Positions 21,421 to 33,230 of a stretch of DNA of 64,000 nucleotides are shown here, piece by piece (the stretch's first letter is position 1; each line of letters begins with the position of its first letter). A program made the translations under genes and the position numbers. The notes under the pieces are model-generated. The model made no database searches. It was not told the origin of the DNA and saw nothing but the letters and a program-made list of their open reading frames with translations. Source of the DNA: Manduca sexta (taxonomy: Eukaryota; Arthropoda; Insecta; Lepidoptera; Sphingidae); NCBI RefSeq assembly GCF_014839805.1, contig NC_051134.1, positions 5,921,170-5,985,169 on the forward strand, read 5' to 3'.

Positions 21421-21609
21421 TAATGGGAACTCTTAGGTATGTAGATTTATAATCTAAACACACCATTCCATTCCCAACTAGGCTATCGACGCAAATTTTT
21501 ATAATTTTAAATTAAAAAAAAAAAAATGGTTTGGCAAATTAGCCAATTCTAGACCCCTACGATAATGATGTTAGCAAAACTTCACTTCGACATAGCAATG
21601 TTTCTCGCG

Positions 21610-21765
21610 TAACATTCACGCCTTATAGCTCCGAAGCAGTAGGCAGAGGTGTAACTAATGCTCCCACTTTCTGCCGTGTATATTCTGTCCCATGAAAATA
21701 GAAAAACTCAATATCACTGCTCGACTCGGGAATTGAACTCAAGACCACCAAGGCTGTCAGTTTTT
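21610..21765 (-). mobile_element. SINE-A copy, minus strand, internally deleted
   Basis: ATTCACGCCTTATAGCTCCG, GGCAGAGGTGTAACTAATGC and GTGTATATTCTGTCCCATGA are the reverse SINE-A tail. The middle is missing and the head resumes with AATATCACTGCTCGACTCGG and GAATTGAACTCAAGACC (complement of the B box). Confidence 0.72.
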
Positions 21766-22430
21766 ATCAATAATTTTAATATTGTAATAAATGTTGATTA
21801 TGAATGAATTCCATTAGAATGCGAGAAAAGTAAAATAAGACTTAGAATGTTGATCAATATTTTTTAAACTCATCAAAATTATCTTTATTGAAGGTCATCG
21901 GATCTTGCATCTAGCTTATTTTCTAGCAGCGTGAGTAATAAAACCAGGTCGATATTCTGAAGGTACGATACATTTGAAGACATATTTCAAATTACAAGCA
22001 ATAATGTTATGCGCGTTACTTCTCTGCGTCGCGAGTTAATATCAGTGCATTGGGAATGCCTGCATATCTTGAAGGACGGCATATTTCACAGGCTGCTCGG
22101 CATATTCTGCATATTAAGAATTCCCGGTAGAAACATGAAAATTGAACAGAAATAACCATGTTTTATGATTTATAAGCATCCGCGGATCGTTTATTGAAGC
22201 AGCTGCTAAATCACAGAATAAACTATAGTACTACGTGGTTGATTTTCTTTTGTGAAAAGCTGTTTCGTTGTTAGATAAGTTTGGAAACGCGTGAAGTTTG
22301 GTCACTGCTATTTAAATTATAAATTGTACATACATTAACCGTACCTCTAGGTAAATACCTGCATACATGTGCTAGGGGAATAGAACATTCTGACTTCAAT
22401 AACCAGATATATAACAAGTTAGATTAGAAC
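21766..22430. other. No recognised feature
   Basis: AT-rich; nothing supported. Confidence 0.35.
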
Positions 22431-22528
22431 CCACCAACGTGGTGAACTACGGCCTAAACCCTCTGAGTAGTAAAGCCCGTGCCCAGCACTAGAACAGTAT
22501 ATAATACAGGACTAATGTTATTATAAGT
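22431..22528 (+). mobile_element. SINE-B 3' fragment, plus strand
   Basis: ACCCACCAACGTGGTGAACT, ACGGCCTAAACCCTCTGAGT, AGCCCGTGCCCAGCACTAGA and ATAATACAGGACTAATGTTA follow the SINE-B 3' end in order. The head is missing. Confidence 0.72.
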
Positions 22529-22928
22529 TCATTAATTTTTGAGATGGTCTCACGCTAACGAGAGTTCTTTCTGCTTACGCGCTCCCTAAGCGCAGTACCA
22601 TGCCGAGATAATAAATACTACTGCTTAGTCAGTCGTTGCTATAAGGCAAGTAACTCGCTCGTCACCCAAAAAAAGCAAAGGAGAGTGAAGCTACAATCAA
22701 TAACAAGATAGATAAAAGACTATCTAAAGCGATGAGCGCAGGTTCAAATAGATTGCTGCGTAGATGTTCGCAATCAAGTTATTTCATCCGACGGACGCTC
22801 TGGCGTCATGCTCAAGAGAATGCCTTTTATGCCAACTACAAATATTCTGATTTAGAATGGATTTTATATCAATATACCTGATTCGCCGAGTTCTCTCATC
22901 TTAAATTGTTTTCCCGAAATATGCATTA
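22529..22928. other. No recognised feature
   Basis: A stretch of mixed composition with no protein-like frame and no shared repeat. Confidence 0.35.
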
Positions 22929-23013
<85 letters not shown>

Positions 23014-23279
23014 GAATCCCTATTTCCCTTGGTCACGCCATCACGCGTGAACGGCTGGACTAATTTCACTATATTTTTTTGTTTGTTATTGTCAAGAGAA
23101 GATTCTTATGAAAGAAAAAAATTCAAAAAATTGCGCGGTAAATTAGAAAATTTAAGAAAACTTAACGAAAATATTAATTTTATATAACTGTCCATTGTTT
23201 GAAATAACTGTCAGCGATTGACAGAATGCACGCTGCAAATTCATAGGTAAGACGGGACAACGTCTGTCGGGTCAACTAG
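22929..23279 (+). mobile_element. Heli-B Helitron-like element carrying a (TA)40 tract
   Basis: Starts A|TC at 22929 and ends CTAG|T at 23276-23279, the Helitron terminal pattern. From 23011 it matches 26788-27061 closely: TTTCCCTTGGTCACGCCAT, ACGCGTGAACGGCTGGAC, CTGTCAGCGATTGACAG (a small perfect hairpin), ACAACGTCTGTCGGGTCAAC. Between the TC start and the body lies a pure TA tract that is only about 10 bp in the other copy. The open frame through it is a dipeptide artefact. Confidence 0.75.
22931..23010. repeat. (TA)40 microsatellite
   Basis: Eighty bases of uninterrupted TA. It sits exactly at the 5' terminus of a Helitron-like element whose sister copy has only TTTATATATA there. Confidence 0.97.
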
Positions 23280-24424
23280 TTAGGATATGAGAATGAGGCC
23301 ATATTTCATCCTTTCCGCAGTTCGTGCATCAAACATTCTCACGAATAACACTTCATTAGTAGTATAATCTGATAACAAAACAAGAACATGTATCTTCATT
23401 GGTATTCTACGTAAAGTTTGGGAATTAGTAATGTCAGCCACGCAATCCCAGGGAAATATATCGTCACGGATTTAATAGGCTATTAGATTATTGTTAAGAT
23501 AAACAAAATTCTAGTTCGTTGGTCCTTCGTAGAAGTACAGTAGAGTAAATTTCATAGAAATTTTTGTTTTCATTTCTGAAATATGATGAGCCTTGTAGCA
23601 GATATTTGAATGTTGCCAATTTGGTAGAATTTAGCCCTTTTTTATACAACGAAATGAGAAGACCAGCTACTCGTCTTTTAATTAAGATTAGTAAACAGAA
23701 GCAACATGAACGTAACTTTAAACTTGAGTATAACACTCCATAAAGCTCCTCATACTGAGACAGTTCCAAAATGGCGATTAAATTTAACGTCGTTTTATAC
23801 TCTTGGATCTAATTCTTGTAAAAATACTTTCCCAGAAAATAAAGACTCGAAACAAACATTTGTCAACAAATACACGTTGTTTTTGGAAATTAAAAGAACA
23901 AAATGACTTTCAGTTCGTCCCTTGTTAATAAAGTCTTCGGTTAAACAGTATTTCAAATAAACCTAACGTCTGCTTTGTATTAACATTAGAGATGTATAGG
24001 ATATCGGTAGTTTTCTATTTGAGATTACAATTTATCGATATTTTTCATTCGACACTAACATGTTTTTTAGGCTGTTCAGTGCTTATTTAGTCGGAGAATT
24101 TTCTCGAAAATTTGTAATAATATATTTATAGTTATGTTGGTATATTTAAATAAAAAGATGGTCGGTTGGCCAAACTAGCAATTGGAGCAATTTATGGTAC
24201 GCGCTTATTATCAGATGGTTATATCCTTGCCAGCCTCAATAGCTTGGTAAAAATAATTAAAAATGTAATTAAATGAAATATCGACATCAACAAATCTTAA
24301 AACATTCACATCCCTAATCTCAGTGGGATGAGGTTCTATTTCGGTCGGCCTGAATGGCGAGCCGACTGCCAACCATTCAGCCAGTTTTGCAAATACCAAC
24401 TTACTACGGAGCTTGAACGGCTTA
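23280..24424. other. No recognised feature
   Basis: AT-rich. Small open frames on both strands near 23494-23906 overlap each other and have no protein character. Confidence 0.35.
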
Positions 24425-24640
24425 TTAATTAACTAGGTGTTGCTCCTGGCTTTGCATGCCACTTTCCCCGAGATAAAAGTAACATTGTGTACTTTTGTGA
24501 GGTGAAACATAGCTCCAATAGAACGTCGACTGACGAGAAATAATTACTCCGCGGCAGTCGACACAATTATACCGGCCTATTAGAATTTTGACTTTGTACC
24601 AGCAATGGCGATTAGATGACCAATGCGATGCATACTCGCA
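24425..24640 (-). repeat. Repeat D copy, minus strand
   Basis: Reverse of the family: AATAGAACGTCGACTGACGA, GCAGTCGACACAATTATACC, GGCCTATTAGAATTTT. The rest is diverged; the limits are approximate. Confidence 0.6.
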
Positions 24641-24869
24641 CATTATGGCAAGATATCAGAGGGCCTAAATAACCTACTCTCTCTTACCTAATTCCTATTC
24701 CTTTCTTTTAGAGCCGCCAGCGCATCCAATACTCTTGGAATCATACGTTTTTATGTCAATCTATATACCATAACTTCAAGCGATACCTTATTAAAAATTA
24801 ATATATTTCAGAACTAAGATTTGACATCACTAGTTCTACAGAAAAAAGCCAAAGCTATCTTAGTATAGA

Positions 24870-24990
24870 GGTTTTCGCGAACGCGTAGGCGGTACGCCCA
24901 CGCGCCGAGAATAGAACCCCATCCTCCGGGACCCCAGCGGACCCACCACACCCCCCACGGGGAGCTCGCGTTTATTTTTAACTTGCGGAA
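24870..24990. other. GC-rich patch of unknown origin
   Basis: CGCGTAGGCGGTACGCCCAC, GCGCCGAGAATAGAACC, CCTCCGGGACCCCAGCGGAC and CACCCCCCACGGGGAGCTCG form a sharp GC island. Two overlapping minus-strand frames cross it. Neither translation is recognisable. It may be the 3' part of a LINE or another GC-rich repeat. Confidence 0.35.
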
Positions 24991-26770
24991 ATATATGCAT
25001 AACTTCGGAATACGCTTTACAAAAGATCTTGCGAGCGTTAAATTCGAAATTGCACATGTTACATATTGTATTTTACGTAGTGGGTATTTGTTTTTTAAAT
25101 AATATGAGCTAAATAGCATTGGGCAAGGGCATTTGTGCTCAAATGGGTATTATACTTTAACTTTTATTATCTGGTGACGATCGTATTATACAACAGAAGG
25201 AATTCAAAGTTTTAAGTCAAGCATCCCGCTCTTTCCTTTATCTCTACTACTAGCGAAGACTTATCATTCTGATATTGTAGAGTATGCAAGGTGATGTTTA
25301 AGATGGAGTAGTAACCTGAACCGCTGTAGCTACAAGATATATTTCTTAGGAGGCTGTCCATCTTTTTTTTTAAGATATTTTGTATGGTCAATATTTACAG
25401 CTTGTGGTTGTGTACGGAGTGACGCTCATAATATAAGAACTCGTGTCTAATTGTAAACCTGGATTTGAATAAAAAATATTAGTCAAATAAGTACAATTAG
25501 TTGTTGTTCAAGTAAATAAATAGATAATAACAGTGACGTTTTGGTTGCCATTTTAGTTCAGATTTTGAACAAATAGTTTATATGGACGTTCGTGTCTATA
25601 GAATATACGTCAATCATTCTTCGCTAATTTCACAAAAATAACGTAACACGACCGCGTTACGCGTTTACATAGCCATCGAGAATAAGGTCTCAGTTGGCTA
25701 AAAATATTCGATACTGTACAAGCGTAGTTACTTAACTTCTCAAACAATATGTGTTTGCCGTGCCGAAATAAAAAACACACAATAATTTCGCGAAGTCATT
25801 TTCGCTACGTATAGTCTAAAGTGTTAAGCCGACACCGTAATATTTCAGAGAGGAACGCAAACACAAAACTAGAACCCTCTGAGCAAACTAAACTTCGTAT
25901 CTAACTGCGGAGCAATTTGTAAATCTTACTGACTTGTTTATTTAAGCTTGGTCTAGTTTTAGCTAGTTTTGTTAGGGGGCGTGAGTTTGATTCCCGACTT
26001 TTTTGTTCACTAATTATTTACAGTCTTACTTATAAACTTGTAGCGTTAAGAGGTGGTTAAGAATTGCTTAAATAGCTGTCATAAACATCACCGGTTCCTA
26101 GTTTAAACCTTATTAAGAGGCAAGATGGCGGGTTTTGACTTACAGCTGATCGAGTAAATTTGTGTTTCAACCAAGCATAGCTTTGGCAAATTGTTATAAG
26201 TGTCTTACTTCTTAATGTATTTTCGAAGAGTGAATGGATTAATTTTTAAACACGCATGGAAATGATCCTACTATGACTTTTGGTGCAAATATAATATCGA
26301 CTGAGTACTGTGTCGATACTGGCTGATATTTTATATATTTATGCCAGAATTATGATCCTTTAAAGTATGCTTTTATTAATTTTAAATACATCGAGAACCT
26401 ATTATAAATTTGAACGAAAATTCAAACAAAACCTTCACGATTTCCCGCAGTTATTTATATATTTTAAAAATAGCTTTAATTATATCTTTAATTAAAACAT
26501 CTTTCATAAAATCAACATGGGAATACCGTTAAAATAATTAAAATAAGAGGATTAGGAAAGGATAATGTTGAGTTAAATAACAGAAATGGTAGAGGGTAAA
26601 AAAATTAGCTTCTCCGTCCGACTCAAGAGCTTTTACAATTAACTAAAAAGGACCGGTGTAGGGGGCGAGGAGAGCGGGGGTGGAAACGTAAGCACTCATA
26701 AGACTGCGGCAATTTTATTATACAGCTAAAATTCCATTGTTTTTCAATACTTGATGAAATACATGATTAA
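24991..26770. other. Long AT-rich stretch without recognised content
   Basis: No protein-like frame and no shared repeat. A G-rich run (GGGGGCGAGGAGAGCGGGGG) lies near 26660; it is too irregular to call a G-quadruplex with confidence. Confidence 0.4.
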
Positions 26771-27061
26771 TCTTTATATATAAAAATGGATCCTTATTTC
26801 CCTTGGTCACGCCATTACGCGTGAACGGCTGGACCGATTTCACTATTTGTTTTTTTTTGTTGTGTTTGTTATTGCCAGGAAAAGGTTCTTATGAAAGAAA
26901 AAAATCAAAAAAATGCGCGGAGAATTAGAAAATTTAAGAAAACTTAACGAAAATATTAGTTTTATATAACTGTCAATTGTTTGAAATAACTGTCAGCGAT
27001 TGACAGAATGCGCACTGCAAATTCATAGTTAAGAGGGGACAACGTCTGTCGGGTCAACTAG
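26771..27061 (+). mobile_element. Heli-B Helitron-like element, unexpanded copy
   Basis: Begins A|TCTTTATATATAAAAATGG and ends GGGTCAACTAG|T. Over its body it is close to 23011-23279, differing by point changes and short T-run indels. It is 291 bp, non-coding and without terminal inverted repeats. It is the reference state for the microsatellite expansion in the other copy. Confidence 0.75.
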
Positions 27062-29324
27062 TTTATTATAAAACTAAAAGGTTGCCATCAAAATAATATT
27101 TTGAACGATGTTGTACCAATATATTTAACGATATATTAAAATATTTCGCGTACAGGTTTAAACTTTATATTATACTGAGTATTGCTTGTGACTTCGATCG
27201 CTTTAAATACCATTTCCCGTTACAAAAGTGCTATTACCAGATAAAAATTAACATATTATGTGTTAAACATGTATTCATTTCGCTTATTAATGAAATTACT
27301 ACATTTATCTACTCTCTAAGGAAATAGCATAAGAAACATAATATATTATATTAGCGTCCATTTTAAAAGAATATTTGTTCTTCAAGCTACTGTATTTTAC
27401 AGTTAAAAGAAAAAGGCGGTATCCTGTCTCCGTCTAGAGAAATCGAATTATCTCGCGCTGCATTTTTCTTCCCAATAAGTAGAGCTCTTAGGCAAGAAAA
27501 CAGACTGAGCAGAGTTTTTCAAGCTCTCTCTATACATTAAAGAGAATAGAATAATGATTTCTTGTGTTTACGTGAATGTTAAACATTTTTCAAACTATTT
27601 TGTGGATTGTATCACAGTCTTTTTTATTACGTTCCAGGTTATGTCCCCGTGTCGAACAACATTTTCTGTTGGCTATTTATTTATCGCGATAGATGGGAGT
27701 TTGTTATTAAACTAATGCTTAGTTATAAAAAAAAAAAACAAATAGTTACTTTGAGAGGGACAAAGTCAAAAGCAAAATGTGGATAGTTATCCCATAATTA
27801 AAAACGTAGTTGTATCCGCTCCAAACAAAACCGCATAAAGACCCTCCACCACGGAACCAAAAAACCAGACGCTAAGCTAAGTGGCGTAAAAAAACTGGAT
27901 TTGGCCCAAATTCATAAATATATCAAGTATGCTTGTTTAAATGTCGCAATGCATACGAGGAGAAGGCACCCGGATACTCGCGTAATAAAAACACAAATAA
28001 ATATGTGTTTTAATGTCGTAAATATATAGTTCAAAATCGTTGTGTACGGCGCATGTGTGTTGAGTTGTTACGCGGCCGAGATGCGTGGAATCATCAATGA
28101 ATGTCAAGGGTACGCAATCCTACGCGTTGACGGTAGTATGTTTAATGCTTTAATAAAGACTTTTTTCGTTACTGAATGACATACAATAGCGATAGATATC
28201 GCTAGGATATGACATTCTCATACATTGTAGAAAGCGTTAACGATTGTAAAAAAAACATTTTGTCTACGGCCTCAGATGTTAAAGCGCCACAGTAGCAACT
28301 AGCAACACAATCCTTACAAAATTGTAACTATTACGGGATATATGAATATCAAGACCCGAAACCCAACTTGCTTCTTTGTACTCACAATGTGATGGACCTG
28401 CTTAGATGGACTTTTGCACAATAACAGACCAATGATCTATTATAGACCGTTTACTAGTTCAATTTGTGGTCACACCACACTTTATCAAGTATGTAACAGA
28501 AAGAATTCGCCTTACAATCAACTGTGATAATATTTTTTAGTCTCCATGACTCTAATACATATACCAAAGCCGTTCATACTTAATCTGAGTGAACGTTCCA
28601 GTCAATACCTAAACGCGTACGTTAGTATAAGCCGTCAGTCAAACAAGACAATTTGTCGGCATTTACCTAGACTATTATTATCAAGCATTATTGATCGTTA
28701 CACGCTGACCTTAGTCCACAGATTTAGTCCGCCAGATTTAAATAATTATAAGGGCGTTATGATACAGTTTAGGCGCGCCGCACGCTAGCAATTTATGCAC
28801 ACGCCAACAACATATATTCAAGCGAGGTGCGAGGAATCATTAGCGCAGGTATGGTTGATTAGATTTCTGAAGTGTTCGCTTTGCACAGCTAGTTTTGTGT
28901 GCAGAATACATTTGGATCGCCAGCAATACGATTTAGCGCTGTCACGTAAGACTTCATTGCTCTTATATATTTGTTTGTTTAATTTCGCCGTAGTTTAACA
29001 GTTTGGGTTTCAGTTCCCGTTGTCATTCAAATCCGTTGGTACTGGTATCCTGAAGGCCTAATTAATATTGTTGCTAATTGATATGCTAATCACAAGTGAA
29101 ATACTTTTTTGCTGTCTTGTTAAAGATCGGATGAAGAAGAGTGAAGACTACAAAAGAAATATGTCTTTTGATATTCAAATAACTTCGAATTATATCTTAA
29201 CAATCCATTCAAGAGGTAAGAAATATTTCACTTTTACACAAATGCTTTTACTGACAAGTTGGTATTTCACTTTTATGTGAATATTTTTACTTACAAGTCA
29301 GTACACTCAATATATTCTTGTGCT
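27062..29324. other. Long AT-rich stretch without recognised content
   Basis: No recognisable repeat or gene. A slightly CpG-richer segment (GCGGCCGAGATGCGTGG) lies near 28070-28130. The open frames at 28546-28998 and 29068-29280 show no domain. Confidence 0.4.
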
Positions 29325-29515
29325 TACGCGAATGCTAGACATTAAAATAAAACTTTATTAAGGATTTTATTGCTGTTTTTATATTATAATTTCCTCCCAA
29401 CGTTTCCGCAACAAACCCGCCCCGTGACCACGAAGGCTGTCTTCGAAACGTCGGGAGAAAATCATAATATAATAAACCGCGACAAAATCCGTAAGGTTTT
29501 ATTTCAACACTCAAT
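29325..29515. mobile_element. FB-1 fold-back element, compact copy with both arms
   Basis: The left arm CGCGAATGCTAGACATTAAA, GGATTTTATTGCTG, TTTATATTATAATTTCCTCC is followed within about 20 bp by the inverted right arm CCCGCCCCGTGACCACGAAG, CTTCGAAACGTCGGGAG, AATCATAATATAATAAACCG, AAAATCCGTAAGGTTTTATT. The centre seen in longer copies is deleted, leaving an almost pure imperfect palindrome of 190 bp. Confidence 0.78.
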
Positions 29516-29971
29516 ATCTATAAATCTATTTGTAAACTAATTCCAATTCGTGTCTTATCTAAAACTAAAATGTACTCCGGTTTTCACCATACAGATTAAT
29601 TGAAAGTTGTGTTGCATACATTAACCGGGCAGTGGCTTATTTCTCCACGATCGATTAATTGAACGAAAAATTGAATGCTGTACCAGGAATAACCAATAGA
29701 CTTTGTTACGCAAATTCTTGTTAGGAAACACAGGCTTAGCTCTTGGTTTGGTAAGAACCTATGCTTAATTTAATAGGTGCTATAAGGTAGACAACTTTAT
29801 TGTATAGTTCATACCACTTATAGAAATGATTTAAGATTTAAGAAGTGCGTGTAATAGGCTGTGTTATCGCTAAATTTTATCCTCACAAGACATGTTATGG
29901 CATATAAATTTTTCGAACCATGAAACTATAATAATAAATTAGTTATATAATAAGAAGATGAGCAAGTTGCT
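29516..29971. other. No recognised feature
   Basis: AT-rich; nothing supported. Confidence 0.35.
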
Positions 29972-30235
29972 AGTCTTTTTTTTATTGCTTTGAATGATGA
30001 GACGACCTTGCCGTTCGCCTGATGGTAAGCGATACAATCGCCCATAAACAGAAGAAACATCATCCAACACCTTGAATCACAAAGTGTTGTTTGGTATTCC
30101 ACCGTGCTCGCCATCCTGAGACATGACATGTTAAGTCTTATTATGACCAGTAATTACACTAGCTACAATTTCCTTCAAACAGGAACACAACAGGGACTAG
30201 ACACTGCTGCTAGGCGGTAAATAGTGAAACACCAT
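29972..30235 (+). repeat. Repeat E copy, plus strand
   Basis: TTATTGCTTTGAATGATGAG, GCCTGATGGTAAGCGATACA, CCATCCTGAGACATG, TTATTATGACCAGTAATTAC and ACACTGCTGCTAGGCGGTAA align in order with 53525-53795. It starts after a T run, as a poly(T) or poly(A) tail on the opposite strand would. The family is also at 8115 (partial) and 45830 (minus, partial), and a relative is at 35680. Confidence 0.78.
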
Positions 30236-30419
30236 TGAGAACTAAAAGTAGTAAAACTCGCACTGCGATTTGTCTGAACTCAAAAGTCACAATTCACATC
30301 ACACGCCCCAATAACCGAAAAGATATCCAATCAATCTATAACTCGGCTTAATTTGTATCGGTCGTAAATAACTTAATACAATAGGTTTGCATTAACCCAA
30401 ATGTGGCAGAAAAAAACTA

Positions 30420-30500
30420 GCGAGCCGGTCGCCGCGGCCGCCTTTCCAATGTTATCAGGGCCAGCTGGTTACCAGTTATCACTGGCCACGTTATCAGTCG
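30420..30500. promoter_or_regulatory. Three GATA-type sites and an E-box in a GC-rich segment
   Basis: TTATCA (complement of TGATAA) occurs at 30452-30457, 30476-30481 and 30491-30496, with the E-box CAGCTG at 30462-30467 and a CCGCGGCCGCC segment just before. GATA factors bind WGATAR and often act with E-box factors. The clustering is seen; function is inference. Confidence 0.35.
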
Positions 30501-30772
30501 CATGTTTCATTATAATATGGGAGCTATTACGTGGGATGGTGGGTATGCCTTACCTAGTAAAATTGGGATAGATTTTGTAGTTCAGTATGGAGAAGTTGGT
30601 GTCAGATTAACTAAAACCTTTCTACAAAAATTTTAAGAGTATTGCATTTACATTGGTGTATTAGCAAGTAGAGGAGTTTCGTTCTTTATCTAATACTAAG
30701 GGATGTATTTGGATATACGCCGGCTGAACCCTGAGGATATCAAGCACGGCAAGTTTTATCAAAGATAGTCAG

Positions 30773-30914
30773 CAATGGCCAAGAGGCCATATGATCCGAT
30801 TCCTGCCGGCTTCCCTTTCGTAATTATAATTATCATTAGAACAATTTCCAAACCTTATTAGTACCTATAAGATGTGTCGCGTTTCCTATCAGAAAATTTC
30901 ACCCTTTGCTACTG
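30773..30914. mobile_element. hAT-like MITE, short diverged copy
   Basis: The start CAATGGCCAAGAGGCC, ATTCCTGCCGGCTTCCCTTT and CGTAATTATAATTATCATTA, and the end ATTAGTACCTATAAGATGTG to GCTACTG, parallel 10308-10698. About 230 bp of the middle are absent. The flanks ATAGTCAG and ATAGTATA agree at 5 of 8 positions, a weak target duplication. Confidence 0.6.
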
Positions 30915-30981
30915 ATAGTATACCGTTTCAAGCAGGCATGTCATTATCATAACCAAATAAAAATCCTTGTAACAAAGTAAG

Positions 30982-31264
30982 GAGCCGTTCATGTATTACA
31001 TAACGCAATTTTTGAAGATTTTTGACTCCCCACCCCCCGTGTAACGCGCCGTAACGTTTTTCTGTACGCCCCTAAAAAGTTACGTAACTCTAAAATTACG
31101 TTTTTTTCGTAAAGTACCGGAAAATCACTTAAATACCTTAGTTATTGTTTTAAAATAAAATATCCTACTTAACGCGTTGTACGAATCCCTCTCCCGCGCC
31201 TGTAACGTGTAACGTTCTATAAGGACCCCCCCCTGCTAATTGCGTTAAGTACTTGAACGGCTCC
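30982..31264. mobile_element. Harbinger-like MITE with TAA target duplication
   Basis: The left end GGAGCCGTTCATGTATTACA and the right end, complement of GGAGCCGTTCAAGTACTTAA, are terminal inverted repeats that continue through TAACGCAATT on both sides. TAA flanks both ends (30979-30981 and 31265-31267). A 3-bp TWA/TNA duplication points to the PIF/Harbinger superfamily. It is 283 bp with no transposase. Confidence 0.75.
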
Positions 31265-31789
31265 TAAGCTAGATGAGTTCATAATTTCATCGACCTTTTG
31301 TCTGGTGAACCCACTGTCTGCCCAGTAATCAGGACCTATGCCGTACCTTAACTACCTTACCCAACCAAATTTAGCCAACATCGAATTATCGGCAATCAAT
31401 TGCAATGCATTAAGGTTGCTTGATTGGCCCGAACACATGTCAACACAGTTGTTTAACATAAAATATTCATAAATGTGCAACAGTCGTGGCCGGCGAAAAT
31501 ATAGCGATAACCGCCCACTTAGGGGCGAAAGTGTTATTTCTTAACACCTGTACTGTCATCGTAGCTTAGACATTGTGAAACGCGCGAGGTCCTGAGTTCA
31601 ACAAATTTATTTATTTATATAGATATAGATAAACATTTAAATAACCTACGACACTAAAAACATCTAAAAAGTATAATGTGTTTGTAACTGTGTTGTATAA
31701 GGTTTGTGCCTTAAGTATATAAGTACTAAGTAATATTTTGACCAGAACGTCGTCGCGTTAGGAAGTGCTAAAAAAATTTTTTTATTTCT
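31265..31789. other. No recognised feature
   Basis: A weak tRNA-like head (GTAGCTTAGAC with GAGTTCAAC) near 31561-31600 may be a SINE relic. Otherwise nothing is supported. Confidence 0.3.
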
Positions 31790-32060
31790 CCTCGGTCCGG
31801 GATTGGGTTCTTATGATAATTACCAACACTCCTTGGCCCTCCTTCACCTCTCTCAATCCTTTCCCATCATCCATGGGTCCTCGCTATCGCTAAGCTGAGA
31901 GGTATTAGTATCCCATTCACAGGTGCTTCCCGATGGTGAGAACGGGGAAACTCAGGAACCCTGTGGAGTTTGGACTATGCACTTGGGAATTTCGGCTCCC
32001 CAAATGCTGAAACTCCCAGGGCCAAGGACATGGGGAATCCTATTGCCAAAAAAATCTGAC
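31790..32060 (+). repeat. Repeat X copy, longest
   Basis: TCCTCGCTATCGCTAAGCTG, GAGGTATTAGTATCCCATTC and ACAGGTGCTTCCCGATGG parallel 1385-1450. The CGCTAAGC-GAGG motif recurs at 52720-52735. The pyrimidine-rich start and a run of short CCC/GGG motifs suggest a non-coding LINE tail, not a gene. Confidence 0.55.
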
Positions 32061-32980
32061 ATTGCCAATTTTTGAGGAATAAATCGAGATTACGAAGAAA
32101 GGGGTGTCAGGCTTTGAACAATCTGACGCAATAACAATATTTAGTACATTAAATTTCCGTACGACAATTTTCCATCAGGAATAAGTTCAACGAACTGTAA
32201 ACTAGATGCCGCTCTGAACGTGGGTTTATTGGTCTATACAAACGTTAGATTAACCCCTCTTGCATGCAAGTCTTCTATCCTTTGTAAAGTAACAATAGCT
32301 CATGCATACGTGAGTTTCCGATGCCTTTGACAACTTGTAATCCTTTCATAGTTTGCAGTTTGGTTGGAAATATCTTTTTTCCCATTGCGGCTTCAAAGGA
32401 AGATTTTGCGTTTATTTTAAGATGAAAAGACGTGAATATTTTTATTTTTTATCTTTGCGCTATTTTGTATGTTTGCTGTGCATTCCAGGAAAATTAGAAA
32501 GGGATACCGAAAAAATATGGGCGAATGTGGTGCAACGATATTTAGTTTGCAAAGTTTCCGAAGACGTCATGGCTAGGCTGAACAAGAAAACAAAACTTCA
32601 AATACGACTGATTTACCATGTGGGATGAATAATCAGGAAGGGAGAGATAGAAAGGGAGACAAAAAAAGTTGTTTGCGCTAGTTCAGTTACATTTATAGTC
32701 CGTTTAATGATATATAGGGACTTGACCTAACCTCCTCTCCCGGCAGCAGCCGAGGGTCTGGTGATGGACTAACCAACTTACTCCTGGTGAAGTGAAATCT
32801 AAGCTCACCTTGAGATATATTTATACATAAATTCGACAATCAATTATTGATAGACATTAATAAAACAATATTTTCTGGACGATGGCCCCTCAAAAATGGA
32901 TACCTACGAAACCCACACACCTTACCTGTGAACGTTCCTTAATACCAACACTATGATAATACAAAAAAGTGTATAAGTAA
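32061..32980. other. No recognised feature
   Basis: Includes a 91-codon plus-strand frame at 32353-32628 with no recognised domain. I leave it uncalled. Confidence 0.35.
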
Positions 32981-33230
32981 CCATGCATTTGTCAGGGCAT
33001 CAACGCTCAAAGACCGCGTTACCACAGTCTAATCCGGGTCCAATCAAGCGCGTAGAGCGGAGCGCGGCCGGGCGTCCTTGCACACGCCCAGCCATATTTA
33101 CACGTAATTATAGAACCTGCGTTGCTAGGTGTCGCCTATTCCTAGCTTGTTGCGAAACACCGCCGCCCTACAAACGTGGCCCTTTTTGCTGTAAAAAATG
33201 TCAATGTGATTAGGGCACGCCATATTCGGG
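32981..33230. other. GC-richer segment with a short unassigned frame
   Basis: CGTAGAGCGGAGCGCGGCCG and TGCGTTGCTAGGTGTCGCC stand out from AT-rich DNA. A 76-codon plus-strand frame (32983-33213) is Cys- and Arg-rich near its end (CCKKCQC), but there is no domain match I can name and no splice or promoter evidence. Confidence 0.3.

Noticed and set aside
22906..23187. 93-codon frame with a long Tyr-Ile dipeptide run
   Set aside because: It is the translation of the (TA)40 microsatellite and the Heli-B body.
24814..25119. Overlapping minus-strand frames over a GC patch
   Set aside because: Two frames are open at once, as expected from local GC content; neither protein is recognised.
26655..26685. 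G-quadruplex
   Set aside because: Only two runs of five G with shorter G pairs between; too irregular to claim.
32353..32628. 91-codon plus-strand frame with aromatic-rich start
   Set aside because: No recognisable domain, no repeat or splice support; could not be told from chance.
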